A stretch of 5,146 nt of DNA from Acholeplasmataceae bacterium (GTDB taxonomy: Bacteria > Bacillota_I > Bacilli_A > ML615J-28 > CAG-698): the NCBI GenBank assembly GCA_012841765.1, contig DUUA01000206.1:1-5146 (forward strand). Direction: 5' to 3'. Below the pieces are notes generated by a model that was given only the letters and a program-made list of their open reading frames with translations, did not search any database and was not told the DNA's origin. The position numbers and the translations under genes were made by a program. Position 1 is the stretch's first letter. The number at the start of each line of letters is the position of its first letter. Below are positions 1 through 5,146 of the stretch, piece by piece.

Positions 1-130
1 ATAAATATAGAACTCTATGAAAAAATAGTTTGATAGTATATTATTGATATCAAGATTAATGCTAATATTATAAAGTTTTTAATAGAGAAGTATCCTAATA
101 AAAGAATATTCTTATTTGAAATTATATGCA

Positions 131-166
131 AAATAAAAAGCACATATATTTCAAGTGCTTTTATTT
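131..166 (-). terminator. Hairpin terminator of the ABC exporter operon
   Basis: The arms 131-143 (AAATAAAAAGCAC) and 155-166 (GTGCTTTTATTT) are complementary apart from one bulged A, with an 11-nt loop. Read on the minus strand, the GCAC/GTGC core is followed by a U-rich run (TTTTTATTTT), the form of a rho-independent terminator. It starts 18 bp after the stop codon of the ATPase gene, where the operon should end. The stem is A/T-flanked on both sides, so it could also terminate plus-strand transcripts coming from the left of the window. Confidence 0.75.
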
Positions 167-183
167 CATAGTTATTTATAAAC

Positions 184-876
184 TTATTTTTGTTTTAACT
201 TAGTATCTGATACAATCTTTCCATTAGAAATTTTAATTATTCGATTACAAAGTTTAGCTATTTTTAAATCATGAGTAATAATTATTACAGTAATTCCAGA
301 AATATTTAATGATTTAAATACTTGGATAATTTCTTTGCTCGTTTCTATGTCTAAAGCTCCAGTAGGTTCATCTGCAATCAATAAACGTGGAGAATTAACA
401 ATTGCTCTTGCAATAGCTGTTCTTTGTCGCTGACCACTTGATATTTTATTTACACTACAAGTTGCAAGGTCTTCAATACCTACCTTTTTTAAGGCATTAA
501 CTGCCATAGTTTCCTTTTTCTTAAGTAAACATTTGGTAGAAAAAAGAAGTGGTGTCATGACATTATTTAATACAGTATATCCTTCAATTAAACCAAATTC
601 TTGAAGCACAATACCTATATACTTATTTCGAAGTAGACTCTTTTTTCTATCTGATAACTTTTTTACATATAAACCATTTAACTTATATTCTCCAAATTGA
701 AACGTATCAATACACGCTAATATATGAACTAGAGTTGATTTACCCACGCCAGTTTTACCTATAATAGCGACAAATTCTCCATCATCAATTTTTAGTGAAA
801 TGTCATTTAAAACGTGGTTTTCATTACTTTTATGATAATTATAATATTTGTGTAAGTTTTCTAGTTCTATGCTCAT
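184..876 (-). CDS. ABC transporter ATP-binding protein (LolD/MacB/BceA type)
   Basis: A cytoplasmic ATPase of 230 residues, the usual length for stand-alone ATPases of the MacB/LolD/BceA group that power FtsX-type permeases. All core motifs are visible: Walker A GKTGVGKST at 40-48, Q-loop Gln92 (VLQEF), signature ISSGQRQR at 145-152, Walker B LLIADEP at 165-171 with catalytic Glu170, D-loop GALD at 173-176 and H-loop His202. The signature is slightly degenerate (ISSGQ for LSGGQ) but keeps the Gly-Gln pair. The protein should pair with the two permeases encoded just upstream to export, extract or resist a peptide; the substrate is inferred from the neighbouring secreted-peptide gene. The start is the ATG at 876, with AAAGGA about 10 nt upstream in the 18-bp gap after the preceding gene. 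It is the last gene of the operon and is followed by a hairpin terminator. The ATPase call is firm; the substrate is not. Confidence 0.93.
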   Translation of the reverse strand: MSIELENLHKYYNYHKSNENHVLNDISLKIDDGEFVAIIGKTGVGKSTLVHILACIDTFQFGEYKLNGLYVKKLSDRKKSLLRNKYIGIVLQEFGLIEGYTVLNNVMTPLLFSTKCLLKKKETMAVNALKKVGIEDLATCSVNKISSGQRQRTAIARAIVNSPRLLIADEPTGALDIETSKEIIQVFKSLNISGITVIIITHDLKIAKLCNRIIKISNGKIVSDTKLKQK

Positions 877-894
877 TTTCCATTATTCCTTTCA

Positions 895-2010
895 TTACGA
901 TTTAGATATGTTTTCGCGCTTTAAAAAAGCAAAAGAAATGCTTGTTGCAATTAGAGTAATAAGTGTAAGAAATAAAACAGAAAAACAAATTTGATTAACC
1001 CCTGGCAAATAGTTTAATTTATTGATTATATCAAAAACACTACAAAGAATAAATAATATCAATGTTGCAATTATAATCCCAAATATCATCCATATCATAT
1101 ATCCTAAATTAAGTAAAAATGCGTTTTTTCTATTCATTCCACAAATAAAATATGCAGAAAAGACATCACTATTTTTTAATATGTTTAGGAGTGACATCCC
1201 TATAATAGCAATCAATCCCATTATTGCAAAGCAAATTGCTAATGGAAGAAAACCTTTTACTGTTAATACTAGTTCGTTATCTGTATTTTCTCGGATTGTT
1301 TCCATAGTTATAGCATTACCACTATTGCGTAAATTCTCTATTGTTTTATTTTTTATATTTTCATCTGCATTATTAAAGAATATTAAAGCATTGCCATAAT
1401 TTCCAGTGGCTTCTGCAATAGAGGAATTACTACAAATCACTGCTTTGCCAATAGATGAATATTCATAAAACAACATATCTGCTTGCATTAAATAAGAACT
1501 TCTAGAAGAACTTATTACTAATGAATTTTTTGCTAGTTTTCCAACTACAATAAAAGTGAATACATTTTCTTTTATTTGCTCTGAAAAGGTGTCACCAATA
1601 GAAAAGATATCATCAATTGCGACACATTCAATCATGCCATTAGATATTAAAGAACTTGCCCAAACTCCTGATTTAAGTTGTTTTTTTAACCCATTAAATG
1701 TTTTCTCATCATAGCATAATATATCAGCTGTTTTCCCATCAAATTTTTTAGAAAGGAATTCCATTGATATGTTATTTAATTGAAGATATTCAAAATCCAC
1801 ATTTATTACTGGTGATCCATTAATCTTCATAGGTGTAAAAAACACTGTGTCTTCTGAATAATTATAAGTATAATTGTAGGCTTGATACATTTTATTATAT
1901 GTGCCAATTAAAATAATTGATATTATAAGAGCTATTCCCAGTTGGATAATCACAATTATATTAAGTATTATATTTTTTTTAAATACCAATCGTCCTAAAG
2001 TTATAAACAT
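895..2010 (-). CDS. FtsX/MacB-type ABC permease, second half-size subunit
   Basis: A 371-residue membrane protein with the FtsX/MacB layout: a first helix at about 15-37, an extracytoplasmic domain of about 210 residues, then three helices at about 252-276, 297-325 and 338-363. The short loop after helix 2 (NSDVFSAYFICGMNRKNAFLL, about 280-300) corresponds to the cytoplasmic coupling loop of the family, where an R/K-E-F/I motif is followed by G-x-x-R-K. It probably forms a heterodimer with the 357-residue permease encoded upstream, energised by the ATPase downstream. The two are similar in size and topology but clearly diverged in sequence. The start at 2010 is supported by a strong ribosome site (GGAGGGG, 5 nt spacing) that partly overlaps the stop codon of the preceding gene, with only 12 bp between the two genes. 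Bacteriocin-associated permeases of the lactococcin 972 systems are usually single proteins of about 650-700 residues, so this pair may be a split version. That is an inference from size and topology, not from an alignment. Confidence 0.8.
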   Translation of the reverse strand: MFITLGRLVFKKNIILNIIVIIQLGIALIISIILIGTYNKMYQAYNYTYNYSEDTVFFTPMKINGSPVINVDFEYLQLNNISMEFLSKKFDGKTADILCYDEKTFNGLKKQLKSGVWASSLISNGMIECVAIDDIFSIGDTFSEQIKENVFTFIVVGKLAKNSLVISSSRSSYLMQADMLFYEYSSIGKAVICSNSSIAEATGNYGNALIFFNNADENIKNKTIENLRNSGNAITMETIRENTDNELVLTVKGFLPLAICFAIMGLIAIIGMSLLNILKNSDVFSAYFICGMNRKNAFLLNLGYMIWMIFGIIIATLILFILCSVFDIINKLNYLPGVNQICFSVLFLTLITLIATSISFAFLKRENISKS

Positions 2011-2022
2011 AGTTTCCCCTCC

Positions 2023-3096
2023 CTACACATCTGATAAAACTTCTGATGGAGATTTTGTTATATATAAAATAATTATTGGAAGAAAAACAACACTAAAAAT
2101 AAATATGAAACCAACATAAATTACTAAATAGTTTGCAAATAGCAGAGAATCCTTGAATAAAAAGCCAAGATTTTTTAATTGCACTAAAATGACATATTTA
2201 AAGAAAAGGGAACTTAGAATAAAGGCAATAGTAGCAAGTGAAAAAGTCTCTAAATAATAGTTAACAATACTTGATAATTTAGTGCGTCCTAATATTCTGT
2301 TAATTGCTATCTCTTTTCTTCTGGTATCTAATATATAAGTGTATATATATACTAAGTTAAAAATTCCCATAGACACAATACCTATTATCAATATTGTTTC
2401 AGTTGAATAATTATTCCAAAAAGATGTTTTTGGTATTTCTATTGGTGATTCCATAATGACCCCATTGAATAGATTCTCAAGATAAGCAGAAAAATGTTGA
2501 ATCTTTACTTCACTTTTAAAATCATCTGTAACTATAGCTACAAAGGACAATTCACAATTCTTTGGAATTGACTTATATGGGATTTGATAAACAAAGTCTA
2601 TTAAAGTTCCAATACCTATAGCTTCATAAGGAATATCATTGATAAAATAACTATCTCCAATTTCATAAATTTCATATTCTTCGGTATTTTGATTCCTAAA
2701 CAAATATGGATAGTTCGGCAAAATCACTTTGTGATTACCGTCTAAGGTATCTTCTTCAGAAAACCATTTGCCAAATGAAGTAATATTATTAGAAGAACTT
2801 TTATCATAATAATCTGCTCTTATAGCTTCACCCTCATTATTGATTAAACAATAAACTAAAGATACTTCTGGGTTTTGTAAAAGTAAAGTTTCCATTTTTT
2901 GTTCTGTATTTACATTATCTAAAGATACAATATACGTGCGATCTTTTTCGATTAAATATGAATTTTCAATAAAAATGTTGCTAAGAAAATTAGTAATAAA
3001 AAAAACAGCACAAACAGAACTTATCAAAAGCAACATAAAGATTGTAAATAACATTTTATTATTTTTAAAAAAACTATAAATATAATTTAAAACCAT
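2023..3096 (-). CDS. FtsX/MacB-type ABC permease, first half-size subunit
   Basis: A 357-residue membrane protein with four predicted helices at about 14-36, 233-256, 284-305 and 322-346, and an extracytoplasmic domain of about 195 residues between helices 1 and 2. The loop after helix 2 (RRKEIAINRILGRTKLSSI, 259-277) is a clear FtsX-family coupling motif, of the R-K-E-I-A followed by L-G type. The C-terminal KSPSEVLSDV matches the P-x-E-x-L tail common in this family. It contains two cysteines in the outer domain (Cys83, Cys181). The start at 3096 has AAAAGGAG with 9 nt spacing. The stop TAG at 2023-2025 lies within the ribosome site of the next permease, so the two are almost certainly translated from one message. 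It is the first transporter gene after the secreted-peptide gene, with a possible promoter of its own in the 72-bp gap. Family membership is well supported; the role in peptide export or immunity is inferred from the neighbours. Confidence 0.85.
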   Translation of the reverse strand: MVLNYIYSFFKNNKMLFTIFMLLLISSVCAVFFITNFLSNIFIENSYLIEKDRTYIVSLDNVNTEQKMETLLLQNPEVSLVYCLINNEGEAIRADYYDKSSSNNITSFGKWFSEEDTLDGNHKVILPNYPYLFRNQNTEEYEIYEIGDSYFINDIPYEAIGIGTLIDFVYQIPYKSIPKNCELSFVAIVTDDFKSEVKIQHFSAYLENLFNGVIMESPIEIPKTSFWNNYSTETILIIGIVSMGIFNLVYIYTYILDTRRKEIAINRILGRTKLSSIVNYYLETFSLATIAFILSSLFFKYVILVQLKNLGFLFKDSLLFANYLVIYVGFIFIFSVVFLPIIILYITKSPSEVLSDV

Positions 3097-3115
3097 TATT
3101 ACTAACTCCTTTTGT

Positions 3116-3141
3116 TTATCACCTAAATATTATACAAATTA
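3116..3141 (-). repeat. Left arm of an inverted repeat flanking the secreted-peptide gene
   Basis: On the minus strand this arm reads TAATTT, gta, TAATAT, T, TAGGTGATAA. The other arm, on the plus strand at 3639-3661, reads TAATTT, TAATAT, C, TAGGTGATAA. The two differ by a 3-nt insertion and one substitution, and 22 positions match. The 10-base TAGGTGATAA core is identical. This arm contains the -10 of the possible internal promoter and lies just ahead of the permease ribosome site. Confidence 0.6.
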
Positions 3142-3156
3142 TGTAACCATAATCAA
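3129..3156 (-). promoter_or_regulatory. Possible internal promoter for the transporter genes
   Basis: On the minus strand, TTGATT (3156-3151) is followed after 16 bp by a perfect TATAAT (3134-3129), 32 bp before the ATG of the first permease. The -35 box matches the sigma-A consensus at four of six positions. The -10 box lies inside one arm of the inverted repeat that brackets the peptide gene. In such AT-rich DNA a TATAAT can arise by chance, so this is moderate evidence only. Confidence 0.4.
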
Positions 3157-3168
3157 TAATAAAAAAAA

Positions 3169-3615
3169 TTAATCACCAACAACAGTCCAATGCTGATTGC
3201 CTAAAGCGACATAGCTTGCATCATATCCAGCTTCTACTTTATTTGAAGCAGACCATAATTTTCCTTTCACATTAAATATTACACTAGCTTTTGCTGATGA
3301 TTTTGTTTCTGTTGAATAAATTTGACCTTTATTCCATATTGTTGCAGTAACTTCATTAGTTTGACCTGATGAAATTCCCGCGGTTTGCATAAATACATCG
3401 CATTTATCTTTAGAAAATATACCTCCTTTTTCCCATGTATATCGAGCGGTAATCTATTCCAAAGAACTGCAAGAATTGCTACTGTATAATTCAGTATCAC
3501 TAGAAATTTCATGATTAGAATAAATTATGCTTGATGATGCTTGCACCATAACAAAAAAACTACAGGTAAACACAAATACAAATAATAATAAAATGACTAT
3601 TTTTTTATTTTTCAT
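3169..3615 (-). pseudogene. Small secreted bacteriocin-like protein gene with an in-frame TAG
   Basis: From the ATG at 3615, one frame runs 149 codons to the TAA at 3169-3171, with a single interruption: TAG at codon 54 (3454-3456). Residues 1-26 form a signal peptide: KNKK, a hydrophobic stretch of about 18 residues, and a likely cleavage site after VQA (24-26). The part after the TAG (codons 55-148) is rich in Ser, Lys, Thr, Ala and Gly, with alternating small and hydrophobic residues (for example SAKASVIFNV and VEAGYDASYVAL) and three Trp in its C-terminal two thirds, suggesting a compact secreted beta-rich domain. The predicted mature region has two cysteines, Cys49 and Cys72, one on each side of the TAG. 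The ribosome site GAGGGAG lies 6 nt before the start, and an extended -10 promoter lies further upstream. Position before an ABC exporter suggests a bacteriocin or other exported peptide. I cannot find the GG-x-W and S-N-Y-Y-H type motifs of lactococcin 972, so the family is unassigned. A C-to-T change of CAG (Gln) to TAG would explain the stop. Readthrough or a sequencing error are alternatives. Confidence 0.65.
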
Positions 3616-3638
3616 CTCTTTCTCCCTCTCACAAATAC

Positions 3639-3661
3639 TAATTTTAATATCTAGGTGATAA
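3639..3661 (+). repeat. Right arm of the inverted repeat flanking the secreted-peptide gene
   Basis: This 23-nt arm (TAATTT, TAATAT, C, TAGGTGATAA) is the inverted partner of 3116-3141, about 500 bp away. It lies in the predicted 5' leader of the peptide transcript, between the promoter and the ribosome binding site. The pair could be operator sites, ends of an invertible or small mobile segment, or sequences that pair in the RNA; nothing in the window decides between these. Confidence 0.6.
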
Positions 3662-3719
3662 TCATGCTAAAATTTTAATTTATTAATCCTTTTATGTAGG
3701 TATATCTTTTCTTAATGTA

Positions 3720-3748
3720 ATTATAACATTACTTAATAAAGTTGTCTA
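3720..3748 (-). promoter_or_regulatory. Strong extended -10 promoter of the peptide/exporter operon
   Basis: On the minus strand, TAGACA (3748-3743) is separated by exactly 17 bp from a perfect TATAAT (3725-3720), which carries the extended element TGT directly before it (3728-3726). Five of six -35 positions match TTGACA. Transcription should begin near 3713 and give a leader of about 100 nt before the ATG at 3615. The -35 hexamer lies inside the first codons of the IstA remnant on the other strand, so part of the promoter may derive from the insertion-sequence junction. Confidence 0.65.
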
Positions 3749-4149
3749 TAATGAATAAAAATGTATATTTTTACCAAATGAGAAAATTCAATGCTATAGA
3801 AGGTAGATACAAGTTTTTATTTTTTGTAGTAAGCAAAGAATATGTAATAGGGGTATTTAAAGACTCTAAAATAGCTACTGCGTTTATTCATCTAATGAGG
3901 AAACAGAAACCTAGATATATCTATCCTCAATGTAGAAGATTAAATAGCATGAGAAAATATTATTCAGATAAACAATTGATTGATGGAATGGATTATTGTA
4001 TAAAATATAACACTGCAACAATCTTCGAGTTATCTTCATATCTTATTTATAAACATGGTGAAGATACTGCAAGAAAGTATATCGTAATACAAACAGTAAG
4101 AAGTTATATTAATAGATCTTTTAAGATAAGGGAGGTTTTACATGGCTGA
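3742..4149 (+). pseudogene. istA: IS21-family transposase IstA, C-terminal remnant
   Basis: About 135 codons are open, against roughly 400-500 residues for complete IstA proteins, so the helix-turn-helix and DDE catalytic core are missing. What remains looks like the end of IstA: a segment with MRKQKPRYIYPQCRRL, then MDYCIKYNTATIFELSSYLI, matching the family's tail pattern of 'xxRPRYI' followed by 'AxxYCxxxxxxSAxDF'. The strongest support is the neighbour: the frame ends in TGA at 4147-4149, overlapping by 8 bp the start of an IstB-like gene, the usual istA-istB coupling. There is no convincing ribosome site at the nominal start (TTG 3742 or ATG 3751), as expected for a truncated gene. The 100 bp upstream are stop-rich in all plus-strand frames, so the missing part is not simply frameshifted. 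The assignment is by recognition of pattern and context, not alignment. Confidence 0.6.
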
Positions 4150-4813
4150 TTTAAAAGATATACAAGATTTAGCAAAAACACTAAATCTTATGAATGTTGC
4201 TAGTGGTGTTATAGATCTTACTAATGAACAAATTTCAAACAAAGAATATCTTTATAGAATCTTTAGCGAAGAAGTTAGATTAAGAAGTGAAAATAAACTA
4301 AAACAACTTCATAAGGATGCTAAACTTCCTAATAAAAAGTTTAATCATGATAAAATAACTAAGGGTCTTGAATGGCAATTAGACAAAATTAAGCAATTTG
4401 ATTTTAAAACTAATAAATAAAACATTTTTATTGTTGGGGAATGTTGTAGTGGAAAGACTAGTCTTGCTTCTGTGATAGGTAATGCTGCTATTGCTAAAGG
4501 TGCTAGAGTCTTATATAGTAGATTAGATGATTTTATTTTTTCATATAAAACTAAGAATAGATTTTGGAATAAGATTTTAGAATCCGACTTGTTAATTTTA
4601 GACGATTTCTTTTATACAAAACCAACTGAAGAGGAACTTTTGTTAATAAATAAAAACCTAATGTTTTTAAATGAAACAAGAAGTATTGTAATAATTACAA
4701 ATAGACAGTTATCATTATGGAAAGAAATGGATGTTGACAAGCATTTAGTGGAAACATTTCAAAAAAGAATGCTCAATGATGCTCAAATAATCACATTAAA
4801 AGTTACCGAATAA
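4142..4813 (+). pseudogene. istB: IS21-family helper ATPase IstB with an in-frame stop codon
   Basis: IstB is the AAA+ ATPase that loads IS21-type transposase onto target DNA. From the ATG at 4142 (ribosome site GGGAGG, 6-7 nt spacing, inside the istA remnant) a single frame runs to the TAA at 4811-4813. It is broken only by TAA at codon 93 (4418-4420). The N-terminal 92 residues form the basic helical region typical of IstB. Directly after the stop come NIFIVG and Walker A GECCSGKTS (99-107), Walker B LLILDD (150-155), a sensor strand IVIITNR (182-188) and the usual arginine-containing tail (FQKRML, NDAQIITLKVTE). With the stop counted as one residue the protein would have 223 residues, slightly shorter than the usual 240-260 and lacking the common S-Y-R ending. 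The stop most likely replaced GAA (Glu), CAA or AAA, since IstB proteins often carry E-N-hydrophobic before Walker A. Either half alone would be inactive. Confidence 0.8.
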
Positions 4814-4820
4814 AAATAAT

Positions 4821-4887
4821 ATAAGTGTTATTAATAATCAAGCTCTTCATCTGCCTCTTGTAGAACTTCATTATTAATACTTCTTAT
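4821..4887. repeat. Imperfect inverted repeat after istB
   Basis: Arms 4821-4838 (ATAAGTGTTATTAATAAT) and 4870-4887 (ATTATTAATACTTCTTAT) are inverted copies matching at 15 of 18 positions, with a 31-nt spacer. The stem is almost entirely A/T. It is unlikely to be a standard terminator because no U-run follows; it could be part of the insertion-sequence end. Confidence 0.4.
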
Positions 4888-4965
4888 GAAAGAAGAAATT
4901 CTCACGAAATACCTAATAACTCTGCAGTTGCTGAGAATAAAACTTTTAAAAAGGGGAGGGAAGGT
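4831..4965 (-). pseudogene. Possible C-terminal fragment of an unknown gene
   Basis: On the minus strand one frame is open for 44 codons, ending in TAA at 4831-4833. The predicted tail includes YFVRISSFIRSINNEVLQEA and ends with the acidic DEELDY, which reads like the end of a real soluble helical protein. There is no good start codon or ribosome site, the frame begins right after a TAG at 4966-4968, and the proposed stop overlaps an arm of the inverted repeat. It may be the stump of a gene interrupted by the insertion sequence, or chance. Very uncertain. Confidence 0.18.
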
Positions 4966-4985
4966 CTAATCTCTACACCTTTTTA
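4947..4985. repeat. Short inverted repeat at the composition boundary
   Basis: TAAAAAGG (4947-4954) and CCTTTTTA (4978-4985) are perfect 8-bp inverted copies, extending to 9 of 10 with one mismatch, around a purine-rich loop. They sit exactly where the AT-rich sequence gives way to the GC-richer block. The second arm is followed by GGGGG rather than a U-run on the plus strand. Confidence 0.3.
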
Positions 4986-5023
4986 GGGGGTCACCGGGCG
5001 TAGGCATTCGCGCGCATTTTTTT

Positions 5024-5114
5024 CATTTCAAAGGGTGGCATCCATTGCCCAAGAAGAATCCAGATCAATTAGTCAAAACGTCACATGGGGTAAGAGGGTC
5101 GCATTTCAAGCGGG
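5024..5114 (+). repeat. Short direct repeats in the GC-richer block
   Basis: Two pairs of related words occur. CATTTCAAAGGG (5024-5035) recurs as CATTTCAAGCGGG (5102-5114), and GGGTGGCAT (5033-5041) recurs as GGGTCGCAT (5096-5104). They are 78 and 63 bp apart, so they are not one simple tandem unit. Sequences of the kind GGGTSGCAT-TTCAA are familiar from the multiple end repeats beyond istB in IS21-family elements, but this identification is from memory of the pattern. Confidence 0.4.
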
Positions 5115-5146
5115 CAAGGTATCATTTGCATATAGTTCATTTCTTG

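Larger units (their letters stand above)
4814..5146. other. Gene-poor right flank, AT-rich then GC-richer non-coding DNA
   Basis: No reading frame here has a start codon with a ribosome site and a plausible length. From 4814 to about 4950 the base composition resembles the rest of the window. From about 4950 to the end it becomes clearly richer in G and C (for example GGGGGTCACCGGGCG and GCGCGC), with G-rich tracts on the plus strand. Non-coding DNA following istB commonly belongs to the right end of an IS21 element, which carries several copies of short end repeats. I could not find a terminal CA with a target-site duplication, so the end of the element is not placed. Confidence 0.5.

Noticed and set aside
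1..130. Possible gene ends at the left edge (frame 1 open to the TGA at 31-33, then open again to 171)
   Set aside because: Ten codons are too few to judge, the next open stretch runs into the terminator hairpin, and no start or ribosome site is visible. I see nothing supportable here.
1022..1399. Plus-strand open frame of 125 codons
   Set aside because: It lies entirely antisense to the second permease, has no ribosome site, and its run of Ile/Asn/Lys codons is the complement of a membrane-protein gene.
1901..2119. Plus-strand open frame of 72 codons
   Set aside because: It is antisense to the junction of the two permease genes, including their ribosome site; a shadow frame.
3169..3390. 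A separate 73-residue protein starting at the ATG at 3390
   Set aside because: That ATG is codon 76 of the same longer frame and lacks a ribosome site at a usable distance. Treating it as a separate gene would hide the broken signal-peptide gene.
3421..3430. Perfect AAAAGGAGGT on the minus strand just after the TAG, possible restart of translation
   Set aside because: It encodes Lys-Gly-Gly within the peptide. The next in-frame ATG (3390) is about 31 nt away, too far, and the nearer ATG is out of frame and soon stops.
3279..3512. Minus-strand open frame of 77 codons inside the peptide gene
   Set aside because: It is in another frame of the secreted-peptide gene, has no signal peptide or ribosome site, and its sequence is not protein-like. 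The real frame runs 3615 to 3169 through the TAG.
3169..3615. Confident assignment of the secreted protein to the lactococcin 972 family
   Set aside because: The operon layout fits, but the residues do not show the family's GG-x-W start or its S-N-Y-Y-H-like motif, so only a bacteriocin-like role by context is claimed.
4472..4813. A separate 113-residue gene starting at 4472
   Set aside because: The nominal start is a GTG inside IstB, after Walker A. The frame is continuous with the upstream IstB half apart from one TAA.

Overview
The window is very AT-rich, with purine-rich Shine-Dalgarno sites (GGAGG-like) and tight gene spacing. Together with an FtsX-type ABC exporter and an IS21-type transposon, this points to a low-GC Firmicute, most likely a clostridium or relative. 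No gene allows a species call. I see no rRNA, tRNA or CRISPR array.

Region 1 (about 120-3750, minus strand) is a four-gene transcription unit. It reads from right to left: a small secreted protein gene (3169-3615, interrupted by an in-frame TAG), two FtsX/MacB-type four-helix permeases (2023-3096 and 895-2010), an ABC ATPase (184-876), and a hairpin terminator (131-166). The three transporter genes are intact, 12 and 18 bp apart, each with its own ribosome binding site. A strong extended -10 promoter (3720-3748) precedes the peptide gene, and a second, weaker promoter (3129-3156) could drive the transporter alone. The layout (secreted peptide, permease, LolD/MacB-like ATPase) resembles bacteriocin export/self-protection cassettes of the lactococcin 972 kind. 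However, the peptide lacks the lactococcin 972 motifs I know, and the permease is split into two half-size proteins. A 22-23-base imperfect repeat lies in inverted orientation on either side of the peptide gene.

Region 2 (about 3742-4813, plus strand) is a decayed IS21-family element: the C-terminal quarter or so of the IstA transposase, overlapping by 8 bp an istB gene with an in-frame TAA just before its Walker A motif. The -35 box of the peptide promoter lies inside the first codons of the IstA remnant, so the junction with the insertion sequence may have shaped expression of the peptide operon.

Region 3 (4814-5146) has no convincing gene. It holds an AT-rich stretch with an imperfect inverted repeat, a possible 44-codon gene tail on the minus strand, and then, from about 4950, a visibly GC-richer non-coding block with short direct repeats. 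That block could be the right end of the IS21 element or unrelated repeat DNA.

The main candidate for something undescribed is the secreted-peptide plus split-FtsX exporter cassette. Its peptide gene is broken or recoded while its transporter remains intact.
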